Shown here: one piece after another, positions 45,395 through 55,700 of the stretch
Position numbering within the stretch: position 1 is the stretch's first letter
Layout: the number at the start of each line of letters is the position of its first letter
Source of the DNA: an uncultured bacterium
Lineage (GTDB): Bacteria; Bacteroidota; Bacteroidia; Bacteroidales; Bacteroidaceae
Reading direction: 5' to 3'
DNA length: 64,000 bases
NCBI GenBank assembly: GCA_905215345.1
Contig: CAJMPR010000008.1
Location: 108,174-172,173 of the forward strand
Made by a program: the position numbers and the translations under genes
The notes under the pieces: model-generated
The model's input: the letters and a program-made list of their open reading frames with translations, nothing else
Database searches by the model: none
Told to the model about the DNA's origin: nothing

Positions 45395-46540
45395 TTAGTC
45401 AACAAAGACTGTGTTGTCACAAAGTGTTAACGTTACCTTTTTTAAACGATTCATTAAACGTATTGTCTCTTCAATACCGCCTTGACGATTGGACATAAAA
45501 TGCATACGGTAATCCATCGATTCCTTATTCCTGAATATAACATTCACGTTATACCATCGACCGATAGATTGCATTATATCAACTAAAGGTAATTGATCAA
45601 AATAAAAATACCCGTCTCTCCAGTAAGTATAAGCCTCGCTATTCACTTCTTTCACTTCAAACAAGCCGTCAGAAAGTAGCATGGCATCTTTACCCGGTTC
45701 CAAACTAACAAAGCGTTTGTTCTCATTACTACAAACCTGAACCTTCCCACTAATCAATGTCACATGGCTATCATCAGCCGTATAACTTTTAATATTGAAT
45801 TCAGTACCAAGAACTTTTGTCTGCAAATAGTTTGTCTTTACAATAAAAGGTTTTGTATTCTTTGTGACCTTAAAATAAGCTTCCCCTTCTAAAAAGACAG
45901 TACGTTCTTTTTCGACGAAAGCCGTAGGATAAATCAATTTACTATTAGCATTCAACCAAACTTCCGTCCCATCACACAGAATCAACTTAAAGGTCTCACC
46001 TCGGGGAATTGTAATAGAATGAGTCTGCAACATTTTTTTGACAACCGGAATAGAAGCCGTTGACAAATTAGTATAATCAAGAGTATGCTGTTTCTCTACT
46101 AACTTGCTTTTCTTTTTGGATTCATTGTCCAAAAAGTATTGTTTGCCATCATTTGACTTTAAAACGATACGCTGTTCATGGGGATCGGCTGCAAAAACCG
46201 TAACAGATTTTGAGGTTTGAACGGGTATATCATACAGATAATTAAATAAGATAAATGTTCCTACTAAAATAGCAGCTACAGAGCTACTCCATATCCAGAA
46301 TATATTAATATATTTCTTTTTGTTTACTTTATTCTTTAGACGAGCCAACTCAGCTTCTACATTAATCATGCCAGAAGCTTGCCGTTTATGCAATAAATAT
46401 CTAACATCCATCAAATCCTTACAAGCGTCTAATGTTTCTTCCTCCTTGAGATCTTCCCATTGTTTATCAGAAATATCAGTTGAATTCTCCATTAAATCCA
46501 GTGCCTTTTCAAATTCGGATATTTTATCTTGATTATCCAT
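45395..46540 (-). CDS. FecR-family anti-sigma factor (metallopeptidase locus)
   Basis: A 381-residue inner-membrane protein. The N-terminal cytosolic part (about 1-78) binds the sigma factor, one membrane segment lies near 80-104 (IFWIWSSSVAAILVGTFILF), the FecR domain is about 170-275 (ITIPRGETFKLILCDGTEVWLNANSKL, VLGTEFNIKSY) and a DUF4974-like C-terminal domain reads YFYFDQLPLVDIMQSIGRWYNV. It transmits the loading state of the STN-bearing SusC to the ECF sigma encoded 80 bp upstream. Confidence 0.93.
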   Translation of the reverse strand: MDNQDKISEFEKALDLMENSTDISDKQWEDLKEEETLDACKDLMDVRYLLHKRQASGMINVEAELARLKNKVNKKKYINIFWIWSSSVAAILVGTFILFNYLYDIPVQTSKSVTVFAADPHEQRIVLKSNDGKQYFLDNESKKKSKLVEKQHTLDYTNLSTASIPVVKKMLQTHSITIPRGETFKLILCDGTEVWLNANSKLIYPTAFVEKERTVFLEGEAYFKVTKNTKPFIVKTNYLQTKVLGTEFNIKSYTADDSHVTLISGKVQVCSNENKRFVSLEPGKDAMLLSDGLFEVKEVNSEAYTYWRDGYFYFDQLPLVDIMQSIGRWYNVNVIFRNKESMDYRMHFMSNRQGGIEETIRLMNRLKKVTLTLCDNTVFVD

Positions 46541-46620
46541 AAATCTGCTAATTAGTTAATACTTCATTATTATTGCGTTTATAAAACTAATTTTGAACCG
46601 TTTAACCTGCTTTTTTAGAT

Positions 46621-47109
46621 TTATTTAGCAAATTCATCGCGAATCATCTTCAAGGCTTTAACTACATGTTTCCGAACTGCACTTATACTAATATTCAAAT
46701 CTGCTGCTACTTCCTTGTACTTTTTTTCATGTAAATAGCATTCTTCCAAAATATGTCTTGTATGAGGAGTCATCATATCTAATGTTTTCTGAATTTTTAC
46801 CATCCGTTCATCTTGTTCCCAAAACTCGGTTTCTGTATAATACTCATTTATTTTTTGGGAAAGTTCAGCATAAGCATAATGTATATCCTGATGCCTCAGA
46901 TAATCAATGGAACGATTACGTACATAAATAAAAAGATATGACTTAGCCGTAGCCTTCTCTATTCTATCAAAATTCTTCCATATATATTCAAAAGCGTCGC
47001 TTGCAATATCACGGCTAACTTCCCAATCATTTATGAGAGAATGTGCATAAGAATAAAGAGGGACATAATACTCTTTAAAAAAGAAGTCAAAATCAGCAAA
47101 GTCCTCCAC
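46621..47109 (-). CDS. ECF sigma-70 factor (metallopeptidase locus)
   Basis: A 162-residue ECF sigma factor. Region 2 is seen in SDAFEYIWKNFDRI...AKSYLFIYVRNRSIDYLRHQ and region 4 in TRHILEECYLHEKKYKEVAADLNISISAVRKHVVKALKMI. The start is GTG at 47109; no ATG lies near a sensible N-terminus. It should direct transcription of the locus below it when released by FecR. It begins 159 bp after the stop of xseB in the same direction; that gap is very AT-rich with no clear terminator. Confidence 0.93.
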   Translation of the reverse strand: MEDFADFDFFFKEYYVPLYSYAHSLINDWEVSRDIASDAFEYIWKNFDRIEKATAKSYLFIYVRNRSIDYLRHQDIHYAYAELSQKINEYYTETEFWEQDERMVKIQKTLDMMTPHTRHILEECYLHEKKYKEVAADLNISISAVRKHVVKALKMIRDEFAK

Positions 47110-47268
47110 CTTTATAATTTATTATATATATTAATATGATTCGACTGGCGAATTTAATTATTATATTAATAAATCAAAAGGAGAATTAAACCTTTCGCTC
47201 CCAAAATGGGTTATATATTATTAAGACATCTAAAATAAAGCAGATAATTATCCCTCTCAGTAGAGTTT

Positions 47269-47469
47269 CTATTCTTGTTTCTCCGACAGTAATTTCTCAA
47301 CTTCCTTGTCGGCTTTAGCCAATTTTTCACTGCAAAATGCAATTATTTCATTCGCCTCCTTTATTTTTTCGGCAAGCACATCTATTTCCAGTTCATTATT
47401 GTCAATCTGGCGAACAATCTTCTCCAAACGACTTATTGCCTGAGAATAGGTTTCTTTTTTAGTACTCAT
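47269..47469 (-). CDS. xseB: Exodeoxyribonuclease VII small subunit
   Basis: A 66-residue cytosolic protein from the methionine at 47469 (MSTKKETYSQAISRLEKIVRQIDNN). Residues upstream in the frame are unlike the family and are left out. The SRLEKIVRQIDNNELEIDVLAEKIKEA pattern and short coiled-coil form are those of XseB, which binds XseA to make the single-strand exonuclease VII. Its partner xseA lies about 11 kb away at 58679, with a whole SusCD locus between. A weak promoter-like TTACTTTG lies at 47494-47501 on the minus strand; otherwise it would depend on read-through from the GH18 gene. Confidence 0.88.
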   Translation of the reverse strand: MSTKKETYSQAISRLEKIVRQIDNNELEIDVLAEKIKEANEIIAFCSEKLAKADKEVEKLLSEKQE

Positions 47470-47552
47470 ATAACTTTGAATAATATTATTTTGCAAAGTA
47501 AAATAAAAAACAAACAACCTAATAAATATTCATTAAAAAAGACATGAATTTT

Positions 47553-48575
47553 CTATAACAATTTGTATATAAGATTCAATAAGCTCTTATCTTTATCGTC
47601 TGTGTCTTGAGTTATCTCCCAAAACATAATACCGCCAAGCCCTTGTTTCTTCATATACTCTACCTTTTTCTGTATCGTGGGCATCCCATCATAATATAAT
47701 AAACCAATACTATCCTTCAAATGCGCATCCTGATTGGGATACAGTTCTAATATCCTTTTATAAGGAATACCTTCCGCATCATCGGCAAATCCCCTCTTGG
47801 AAAATTTATATCCATAAAAAGGGACTCCAGTGACAAGTTTTTGGGGAGGTAATTGTCGATTTACTAACCAATGATTAATAGCGTGTTCAAAAAACTCCCA
47901 ACTGGAATGTGGTCCGGTGTGAGTACCCGACCATGGCCCGGTTTCATCATAAATCATCAAACTTACAAAATCCAGATATGTGTGCATTGTATTATTAAAA
48001 CAATTATAGCTACCAAAATTACCAGTATCCCAACTTGCATTGACTGCCGCCGACAAAAGTTTATCTTTACCAATACTTGCACGTAGTTCTTTATAGAAAG
48101 TCTCTAATGCCGTTCGCTTGTTTAAATCCAGTTCGCTTGCTCCCAATGGACCACCCTCCCATTCTTCATAGTCCACATCAATACCATCCAAATTCAAGAT
48201 TTCCATGTATTCCGTCAACTTACTTACCAGAACCTCTCTATAAGCATCATTCATTATGGCCGATGAGAAATTGCGAGAACCGCCTCCTCCGATAGAAAGT
48301 AATACCTCTACCCCGTTCTTATGGGCCTCTTCAATAATAGATCGATGACGATATATATCCTCCATATCAATATTACCATCAGATTCCACTTTCCCGAACG
48401 CCAAGCATACATGGGTAATCTTTTCCCAATCAGGCGTATAAGGCATTGCCCACATAGGTAAATAGGCAACCACTTTCTTTCCTGATGCATTCCACTGTTT
48501 TTGTGCACACCCACTTACAATAAGTAACACTACAACTAAAACACTTCCTAACAAATATTTTATCTGAACTTTCAT
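47553..48575 (-). CDS. GH18 glycosidase lipoprotein (chitinase or endo-N-acetylglucosaminidase type)
   Basis: A 340-residue lipoprotein (lipobox VSGC near residue 23). The TIM-barrel signature is LDGIDVDYEEW with the complete DxxDxDxE motif (Asp130, Asp133, Asp135, catalytic Glu137); VLLSIGGGGSRNFSSA is the other family strand. GH18 enzymes cut beta-1,4 bonds of GlcNAc, as in chitin or the N-glycan core. It is the last gene of the second ECF-sigma locus, 3 bp after the GH16 gene. It has no acidic surface signal. Chitinase and N-glycan endoglycosidase cannot be separated by eye; context slightly favours a host glycan. Confidence 0.9.
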   Translation of the reverse strand: MKVQIKYLLGSVLVVVLLIVSGCAQKQWNASGKKVVAYLPMWAMPYTPDWEKITHVCLAFGKVESDGNIDMEDIYRHRSIIEEAHKNGVEVLLSIGGGGSRNFSSAIMNDAYREVLVSKLTEYMEILNLDGIDVDYEEWEGGPLGASELDLNKRTALETFYKELRASIGKDKLLSAAVNASWDTGNFGSYNCFNNTMHTYLDFVSLMIYDETGPWSGTHTGPHSSWEFFEHAINHWLVNRQLPPQKLVTGVPFYGYKFSKRGFADDAEGIPYKRILELYPNQDAHLKDSIGLLYYDGMPTIQKKVEYMKKQGLGGIMFWEITQDTDDKDKSLLNLIYKLL

Positions 48576-48578
48576 TTT

Positions 48579-49634
48579 TTATTTCTTTTTAAAGATTCGT
48601 ACATAATCTATTTCCATTTCTTTAGGGAAAATGGAATCATCCACTCCCCTCATTCCTCCCCAATCACCACCTACAGCGATATTCAAAATTAAATATAATT
48701 CACTGTTAAACGGCCATAAACGGAGATTATCTTTATCAGAGGGCTCAAAACTTAAATAAACATTCGTTGGAGAGTCCAAATAATACTCTATCTTCCCATC
48801 ACTCCAATTCATACCATAAACATGATACTCTTTTTCAACGTCAGGTACTACCTTGGAAGAAGAGACTTTCTCCGTACTTTCCAATGTTGCAGAAGTATGA
48901 ACAGCACCATAGATGATATTCTTGTCACAACCAACATATTCCATGATATCCAGTTCCGAATAATAAGGTTGGACTTTGGTTCCAAAAAGCCATATAGCAG
49001 ACCAAAGTCCAACTCCTTCAGGTAGTTTGGCACGTACTTCCACACGTCCCCGATTAATCTCTTTCTTACCTTTTGTAGTCAATCTTGCAGAAGTATAATC
49101 TCCTATTTTCTGCCCTGTACCCGTCTTTATAGCTTTTATGACCAATTTACCATCTCTGATAAAAGAATTTTCCGCTTTATTGGTATAGTTTTGCCACTCA
49201 TTATTACCCCATTTCCCTATTCCCATATCATAGTTCCAGGAAGTATTATCTAATTTAGAAGTCAAAAAATCATCACTCCACCATAGTTCTTCATCATGCT
49301 GACAATAATAAGAATCTTCGAAGATTGTTACCATCTTACTCACAGTACCTTTTTGAGAACCTTGAGTTTGTTTCAGAGTAACTTCATAATTTCCTTTCCG
49401 TTCAAAGTAACATGTGACTGTTCTTCCGTTCCGTGATTGGATACCGGAAGAAAATGACCACTCAAACAAAGCATCAGAAGCATCGCTATCTGCTATAAAA
49501 GTAACAAAATTGGGATTAGTGTTTTCCGGTACTACTTGAAAAGATACCGGTATTGAATTTTCTGTTTCGGACGGTTCACCACATGCAACGATGCACAATA
49601 ACAGCATCCATATGCAAACTATCATTTTATTCAT
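48579..49634 (-). CDS. GH16 endo-glycosidase lipoprotein with PKD-like domain
   Basis: A 351-residue lipoprotein (lipobox VAC, then GEPSETEN). A PKD/Ig-like domain occupies about 25-108, then a GH16 jelly-roll: WGNNEWQNYTNKAENSFIRDG, GLWSAIWLFG and the catalytic ELDIME (Glu227 nucleophile, Asp229, Glu232 acid/base). GH16 members cut beta-1,3/1,4-glucans or galactans, and gut Bacteroides members include endo-galactosidases acting on mucin O-glycans and poly-LacNAc (known for several species). Paired with a GH18 under ECF-sigma control, a host-glycan target is likelier than laminarin, but this is inference. Confidence 0.9.
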   Translation of the reverse strand: MNKMIVCIWMLLLCIVACGEPSETENSIPVSFQVVPENTNPNFVTFIADSDASDALFEWSFSSGIQSRNGRTVTCYFERKGNYEVTLKQTQGSQKGTVSKMVTIFEDSYYCQHDEELWWSDDFLTSKLDNTSWNYDMGIGKWGNNEWQNYTNKAENSFIRDGKLVIKAIKTGTGQKIGDYTSARLTTKGKKEINRGRVEVRAKLPEGVGLWSAIWLFGTKVQPYYSELDIMEYVGCDKNIIYGAVHTSATLESTEKVSSSKVVPDVEKEYHVYGMNWSDGKIEYYLDSPTNVYLSFEPSDKDNLRLWPFNSELYLILNIAVGGDWGGMRGVDDSIFPKEMEIDYVRIFKKK

Positions 49635-49682
49635 TGTAAAGGGGGATTTTTAGAATGAGAATATTTTATATCAAATAAAAGC

Positions 49683-49727
49683 CCCTGGAAGTAAGGGTCG
49701 ATTTGTGTTAAGTTATCTCTTCCAGGG
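49683..49727 (-). terminator. Hairpin with T run between binding protein and GH16 genes
   Basis: CCCTGGAAG (49683-49691) pairs with CTTCCAGGG (49719-49727) over a 27-base loop. On the minus strand the second arm is followed by GCTTTTATTT. It probably terminates part of the transcripts after the SusC/SusD/binding-protein genes and so lowers enzyme expression. Confidence 0.55.
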
Positions 49728-49749
49728 ACTTCAAGACTAAACTTGCAGT

Positions 49750-51120
49750 TTAGTCATTAGGATTCATTTGTTTAAATACCGCTTGTGTCAATGATGTTGC
49801 CGCATCCTGCGTATCATAATCCACAGCCCAGATAAACATACCTTTTGCAGCATTGTCTTTTACGATAGCAGATTTGCTTTCCACACTATTTGACGGAGCA
49901 GAAATTCCTGTGAAATAAAGGCCACTGGCTACAGATAACATATCCTTGCCCGGAGCACCGGCATCCATTTTCACAATTTCACTATACGTGGGATATGAGA
50001 GGTATTGGTCCAGATTTCCCCATGTAGGAGAAACTCCTGCCGGTATATCATATTTTACTCCAAATGCACCGATCCCTATCATTATTTTAGAAGCCGGCAA
50101 TCCGGCATCCCCCGTGAAACGAGCTATATTATCATTTATCTGCCAATCTGGAGCATGATGAACCGGTGATAAATCAGTACCACCAAACAGCATAAAGTTC
50201 ACCCAATCCAGACGGGGTACTCTACCTAAATAATAGAATTCAGAATTATTCCACGCCATCGGAACAGAAGCAGTAAGGAAAAAGTGATTACGCGGAGCTT
50301 CACGTTCGGCAGGGAAAGTCTCTCCGAGTTGATTCATAAAAGCAACTAACTCATCCGGATTTTGTAGTTTACCGGCATCATTATTCAGATTATTCATATA
50401 AATATTCACACCATCCAAATCATACTCTTCCACAAAGGCTTTAATTTCCGCAATCAACTGTCCTCTTTTTGCCGGATTCGCTGCAACATTATTAAATGCA
50501 GTCTCATTATAAACACCACTTCCGGCAGGAAAAACAATAGAACCACTAATGTCAAGAATCACATACACTCCATTATTATGAGCCAACGACACCATGGTCT
50601 TCAATTTAGCCAAGGCCGTAGCATCCGGTTTATTAAATGAACCGCTTTCATCGGATACTGTCAAAGAAGAATACATCAAATGCGTGATATAATCCCATTG
50701 AATTTGTTCCGGATTACCATTAACCGTTAACACACCCATTACCGGACGTTCGTATGTTTTGGCTTCAAAATCTTTTGTCACAGTAACCTGTGCTGTACGA
50801 TAGTTCTTGATACCATTACGCTCAACCTCAAACCGCAAAGTAAAAGGCTCCGCTGTCTCCACTGTATACTCTATTGAAGGAGTTTCACTTACTACCTTGT
50901 CGTTAACCAACCAGCGAAAAGCCGCACCTTCGGCAGGAGAAACCTGTGCTGTAAACTTTACGATGTCACCCACTTTATAAACATACGTACCTGCCCAGTC
51001 CATGTAAATACAGGGCATTTCGTCATTTGCAAAGGATGGATTATTCGCATTATCATCTTCACAAGCACTGAATAGCAATACCATCAGCAGACTTGCACAA
51101 ATATATTTTATCAATTTCAT
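49750..51120 (-). CDS. Surface glycan-binding lipoprotein with a catalytically dead GH18-like domain
   Basis: A 456-residue lipoprotein (FSAC followed by EDDNANN, an acidic surface signal). A PKD/Ig-like domain spans about 35-115, then a GH18-like barrel: GNPEQIQWDYITHLMYSSL, NGVYVILDISGS and YDLDGVNIYMNNLN. Where active GH18 enzymes have DGxDxDxE, this protein reads Asp236-Gly-Val-Asn239-Ile-Tyr241-Met-Asn243, so two Asp and the catalytic Glu are lost. It should bind but not cut. Position directly after SusD is that of an SGBP. A small hairpin CTAAAC/GTTTAG overlaps its stop. Confidence 0.85.
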   Translation of the reverse strand: MKLIKYICASLLMVLLFSACEDDNANNPSFANDEMPCIYMDWAGTYVYKVGDIVKFTAQVSPAEGAAFRWLVNDKVVSETPSIEYTVETAEPFTLRFEVERNGIKNYRTAQVTVTKDFEAKTYERPVMGVLTVNGNPEQIQWDYITHLMYSSLTVSDESGSFNKPDATALAKLKTMVSLAHNNGVYVILDISGSIVFPAGSGVYNETAFNNVAANPAKRGQLIAEIKAFVEEYDLDGVNIYMNNLNNDAGKLQNPDELVAFMNQLGETFPAEREAPRNHFFLTASVPMAWNNSEFYYLGRVPRLDWVNFMLFGGTDLSPVHHAPDWQINDNIARFTGDAGLPASKIMIGIGAFGVKYDIPAGVSPTWGNLDQYLSYPTYSEIVKMDAGAPGKDMLSVASGLYFTGISAPSNSVESKSAIVKDNAAKGMFIWAVDYDTQDAATSLTQAVFKQMNPND

Positions 51121-51150
51121 ACCATTACTCTTTTACTAATGAATACATGA

Positions 51151-52743
51151 TTACTTATCCCACCAAACACCAACAGTCCAGTCATAACCAGGTACACGGG
51201 AAATCGCCTCATTATAATTAACCCCATTTTTGATCTGCTCTTCCATAGGATATAGCAGACGACGGGGTGTTTTACCACCGGATTGGTTACGATTCGGATC
51301 GTAATTCGTGAAAATGATTTCCGGAATGCCTGTACGCCGCCAGTTAGCAAACGCTTCAAACGGATTTAATACATGCCCTACCCAAATCTGCATATTGATT
51401 TGTTCCAGCTCTTTCCCACTTTGTAATGGATTAGCGTCGATAAATTCCTGGATAGCCGCCTCAGCCACTATAGGTGCCCCATATACAGTCATCTGTTCAA
51501 CCGAAGCTCTCAATGCTTTCTTAAAATGTTCATCAGCACTGCCACCGATGTTCCATCTTGCTGCGGCTTCCGCCAATAGCAGCTCCACTTCAGCATAACT
51601 CATATTGATATAAGGAGCATCATATGCCATAAACCAATTTGTAGGTTGCAGATACTGATATTTAGGTTCTACTACAAAGTCCTCTCCATTCAGTTTAATA
51701 GTTATAGCCGTAGTCGGCTCATTAGGATTTTCATAATTCTCCCAGTCAAACCGGTCGGTAGGACGAGCCATTTTCTCGTAAGATTTCACTTGCGCGTATA
51801 CTAAATCGGTTACGTCGGTCTGTTTACCATCATCCAGATAACAAGCACCATATATCCGTATTCTTGGGTCAGAAGTCCCTTCCATATAAGAAATCAGTCT
51901 TCTCGCATAACGGAAGTTACGAGGCTCCTGGCGAAAACGATTAGCAAGTCCGTTACCACGTCCCGGTCCTTCGGAAGGATTAGCTAAATTCTCATACTTT
52001 ATCATACATAAATCAGCATTACTTTCCATAACCCCATTCTGAATAGCGATCTGCGCTTCCTCTTTCGCTTTGTCCGGATTTACTTTTATCAGTCTTAACG
52101 CCAATCTCAATCTTAATGAATTTGCATATTTCCGCCATTTACCAATATTACCGTTGAAATAATGATCATAAGTAATCAGGTCACCGTTCTCTTTCAACTG
52201 AGCATTAGCCAAGTCTAATTGTTTGAAGAAATCGTCATAGATATCTTTCTGCAAATCATATTTGGGTTTCAACGTTCCGCTGTAATATCCATATCCGGCA
52301 TCAAAATACGGAATATCACCATAAATATCCGTTAGTTGTGCAAACACATATACCCTCATGATACGACCGATGGCATTAATGTTTGCCAAGGCAGGATCAT
52401 CCTTTGTACGTTCTACAATATCCACCAATCCTTTGGACATACGTGTATATCTCCTGAGCCACAATTCGCCCATATAAGAATCATTCTTGATAGCAAGGCA
52501 ACCATACTCCGTAGTGCCCCAATCACCACACCATTGTTGTACGAATCCCCCGGGATACATAAAATGCCTGTGCCATTCCTGATAGTCATTGGTCAGCATC
52601 AATTGTAGATTCGGCAATATAAGGTTCGGGTCCATATCCGTGGATTTCGTCGGATCCTGGTTCAAATCCCCGAAATCGTCGCAAGAACTAAAGCTATACG
52701 TCAGCGACAGAGCCAACAGCAAGGAATATATAATCTTTTTCAT
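51151..52743 (-). CDS. SusD-like lipoprotein (GH18/GH16 locus)
   Basis: A 530-residue lipoprotein (FSSC, then DDFGDLNQDPTKS, a typical N-terminus of the SusD/RagB-like group 2). It has IGRIMRVYVFAQLTDIYGDIPYFDAG, MSYAEVELLLAEAAARW and, near the end, NPFEAFANWRRTGIPE. It pairs with the SusC-like protein encoded 20 bp upstream and would bind the glycan released by surface enzymes of this locus. Confidence 0.94.
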   Translation of the reverse strand: MKKIIYSLLLALSLTYSFSSCDDFGDLNQDPTKSTDMDPNLILPNLQLMLTNDYQEWHRHFMYPGGFVQQWCGDWGTTEYGCLAIKNDSYMGELWLRRYTRMSKGLVDIVERTKDDPALANINAIGRIMRVYVFAQLTDIYGDIPYFDAGYGYYSGTLKPKYDLQKDIYDDFFKQLDLANAQLKENGDLITYDHYFNGNIGKWRKYANSLRLRLALRLIKVNPDKAKEEAQIAIQNGVMESNADLCMIKYENLANPSEGPGRGNGLANRFRQEPRNFRYARRLISYMEGTSDPRIRIYGACYLDDGKQTDVTDLVYAQVKSYEKMARPTDRFDWENYENPNEPTTAITIKLNGEDFVVEPKYQYLQPTNWFMAYDAPYINMSYAEVELLLAEAAARWNIGGSADEHFKKALRASVEQMTVYGAPIVAEAAIQEFIDANPLQSGKELEQINMQIWVGHVLNPFEAFANWRRTGIPEIIFTNYDPNRNQSGGKTPRRLLYPMEEQIKNGVNYNEAISRVPGYDWTVGVWWDK

Positions 52744-52763
52744 AATGTCTGTCTGTTATTAGA

Positions 52764-55700
52764 TTAAAGATTCAGTTTCAAACTAAAGCCAAAAGAACGT
52801 CTGGAAGGGAGCGAACCATATTCAAACCCCTGTCCGTTACTGTTATTGTAGCTTGATTCCGGGTCAATATTGGGAACAGAAGAATAAATAGTCCACAGAT
52901 TTCTTCCATAAACCGAGACACTAATGCCTGTAAAAGGTGTTTTCTCCAATAACTTCTTGTCGAAATTATAGTTCAAGGATAATTCACGCAATTTAATGAA
53001 AGATGCGTCATATATAAACGGTTCAGGTGTATTGGCACTCAGGAAGTGATTCCAATACTTTTGTGGATCGACAGGTATCGTATTCTTCTCATAAACAGGA
53101 CTCTCCGGAGTACCAACATTGACTACCCCTTTGCCGATAAAACCACCGGTGGGTGTCCATTCCGTTATCTGGATATTCCCCTGTTTACGAAGTTCCTCCG
53201 ATTCATACCATTCACGTCTTCCTTCCAATGTAGCTTTTGCCGTACCATTAGAATGCGCCATCATGCTACTCATGGAATAGACATCCGCTCCCCATTTCAC
53301 ATCAAGCAAGGCATTCAACGTAAATCCTTTATAAGTCAGAGTTGTATTTAAACCTCCGGTCCAGTCGTAAACACCATTGCCTAACACCTCCAGTTTATCG
53401 CCAACCTCCGGTAATCCGTTACTGCCATAAATCACTTCACCTGCAGGAGAACGTTTCAATTTCTTTCCGATAATTACTCCATACGCTTCACCTTCGATAG
53501 CCTCAATCATCGCACCTGCCCATCTTGCCTCAGCCAGCGGATATTCCGTCAACTCAGGATGTAATTTTACCACTTTATTCACATTCCGGGCATAATTCAC
53601 TGTAACATCCCACCTGAAATCTTTTATATCAATAATCGTTGCATTCAATCCTAATTCAATACCTTTATTAGAGATTTCACCACTATTGACCGTGGCCTGT
53701 TCAAAACCGGTAGTCGTAGAAATTGGAAGATTCATAATCTGATCCTTCGTTACCTGCGAGTAATAGGTAATATCCAAGCCCAGGCGGTTATTCAGGAAAC
53801 GTACATCCGCACCAAACTCATAAGAATAAGTACGTGTAGGCTTCAAATTCCGGTTAGGTATACTCGTAGAGGTAATGTCTCCCAAAGGTTTCCCGTTAAA
53901 AGTATAAGGTAATACACCGTAGTTCAAGTTCAACATATAAGGTTCCGTATCACCACCGACTTCCGCCCACGAAGCCCGCACTTTACCAAAAGAGAGAATA
54001 GAATTATTCTTCAATAAGTTGGAGAAAATAAAACTACCGGATACTGAAGGATACATATAAGAATTGTTTCCTTTTACCAAGGTTGATGACCAGTCGTTTC
54101 TCAAAGTCACATCCATGTACAACATTCCCTTATATCCCAGATTAACCGCACCATAGAGCGACCTCACCTGTTTCTCAGGATGAGTGTATACCAAACTCTG
54201 GTTCACATAATTCGTTATACTTTCCATATCCGGAATTATCTGATTGGTAGAAGTATTTGTAAAAGCTTCCTGCCTGAAGAACATCAGGTTACCACCAATG
54301 AAAGCCGACAGGTCAAACAAATCTCCAAACTTACGGGTGTAGCGTAACATAGCTTCCAGGTTAGTTTCCGCCACATCAACCGAACTTTCACTCATGGCAC
54401 CTTGTTTGGCAATGGGAGTATCGATTCCCGAGAAATCTGTCATTCTGAATTTATAGAAGTCAGTTCCTCCTCTTACCTGTAGATTCAAGCCATCTATTAC
54501 TTCATAATTGGCTTGCAAATATCCCATCACACGGTCTTTTCTCGATTTATTGCTCATTTTATTGAGCGACCAATAAGGATTGATACGGTAAATATTACCA
54601 CCATTCCAATCCACATATTTCCCATAGTCATCCACATAACCTTCTCCCAACCATTTCTGGTCAATATTGGGAGCTAATCCTATTAAACTCAGTCCTATAT
54701 TGTTGGGAGAATCGGACAAGGCCGGACGATTGTGTACATTCTCTATGATGTAGTTTACACGGCTTTCTATCTTAAAACGTTTGGAAAGTTTTCCATCCGC
54801 TTTTACCATGAACGAAGTACGGTTCATGTCCGACTCGGGTACGATGTCATTGTTACGCATATCCGAAATAGAGACGCGGATACTCGATTTATCCGAGGCA
54901 GCGGTCAATGATACAGAGTTTGTAAAGGTTGTTCCGGTCTGGAAGAAGCTGGAAATGTTATTATTCACATTTCCGTAGGGCTTCTCCTGCCCATTAAAGA
55001 TAACCATTTTGAGATTTGGGTCCAACTTGGCTCCCCATGCTGTTTGTGATACTCCACGTCCTCTTTCAAAGTCAACGGGTAATTCTCCATTACGGCCGGC
55101 ACCATATTCACGTTGGTAATCATCAAACTTAGACAACTGGTTTACAAAATCCACGCTGCTGCTTACTTCTACTCCAAAACCATGTTTATTGGCTGATTTA
55201 GTCGTAATCAAGACCACTCCATGAGTAGCTCGCGAGCCATAGAGTGCTGCCGCAGAAGCACCTTTCAATATAGTCATCGACTCAATATCATCCGGATTGA
55301 TACTGGATATTCCATCCCCCATATCATAGCCACCCCATTGACCGGCGCCACCCAATTGGGAATTATCCATAGGCACGCCGTCTATAACATACAAAGGCTG
55401 ATTATTTCCGGAAAGCTCTCCGTTACCGCGAATTATAACGCGGGTAGAGCCTGAAGGTCCCGCTGTAGTAGAAGAAATATCCACTCCGGGTACTTTTCCC
55501 GAAAGAGCCCCCATCGCATTGATGGGGCGGGCAGCATTCAACGCATCACCTTTTACCTCGGCCACTGCATAACCCAAGGCTTTTGATTCCCGTTTAACTC
55601 CCAATGCGGTTACCACCACTTCATTCAAGACTTTGGTATCTTCTTCCAACTGAATATTCAGATTACGGGTATCCGCGCCAATTTTTATTGTCTGCGGCGT

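Noticed and set aside
48579..49634. GH16 enzyme as a laminarinase
   Set aside because: The catalytic ELDIME motif alone does not tell glucanase from galactosidase, and no GH3 or GH158 partner typical of laminarin loci is present.
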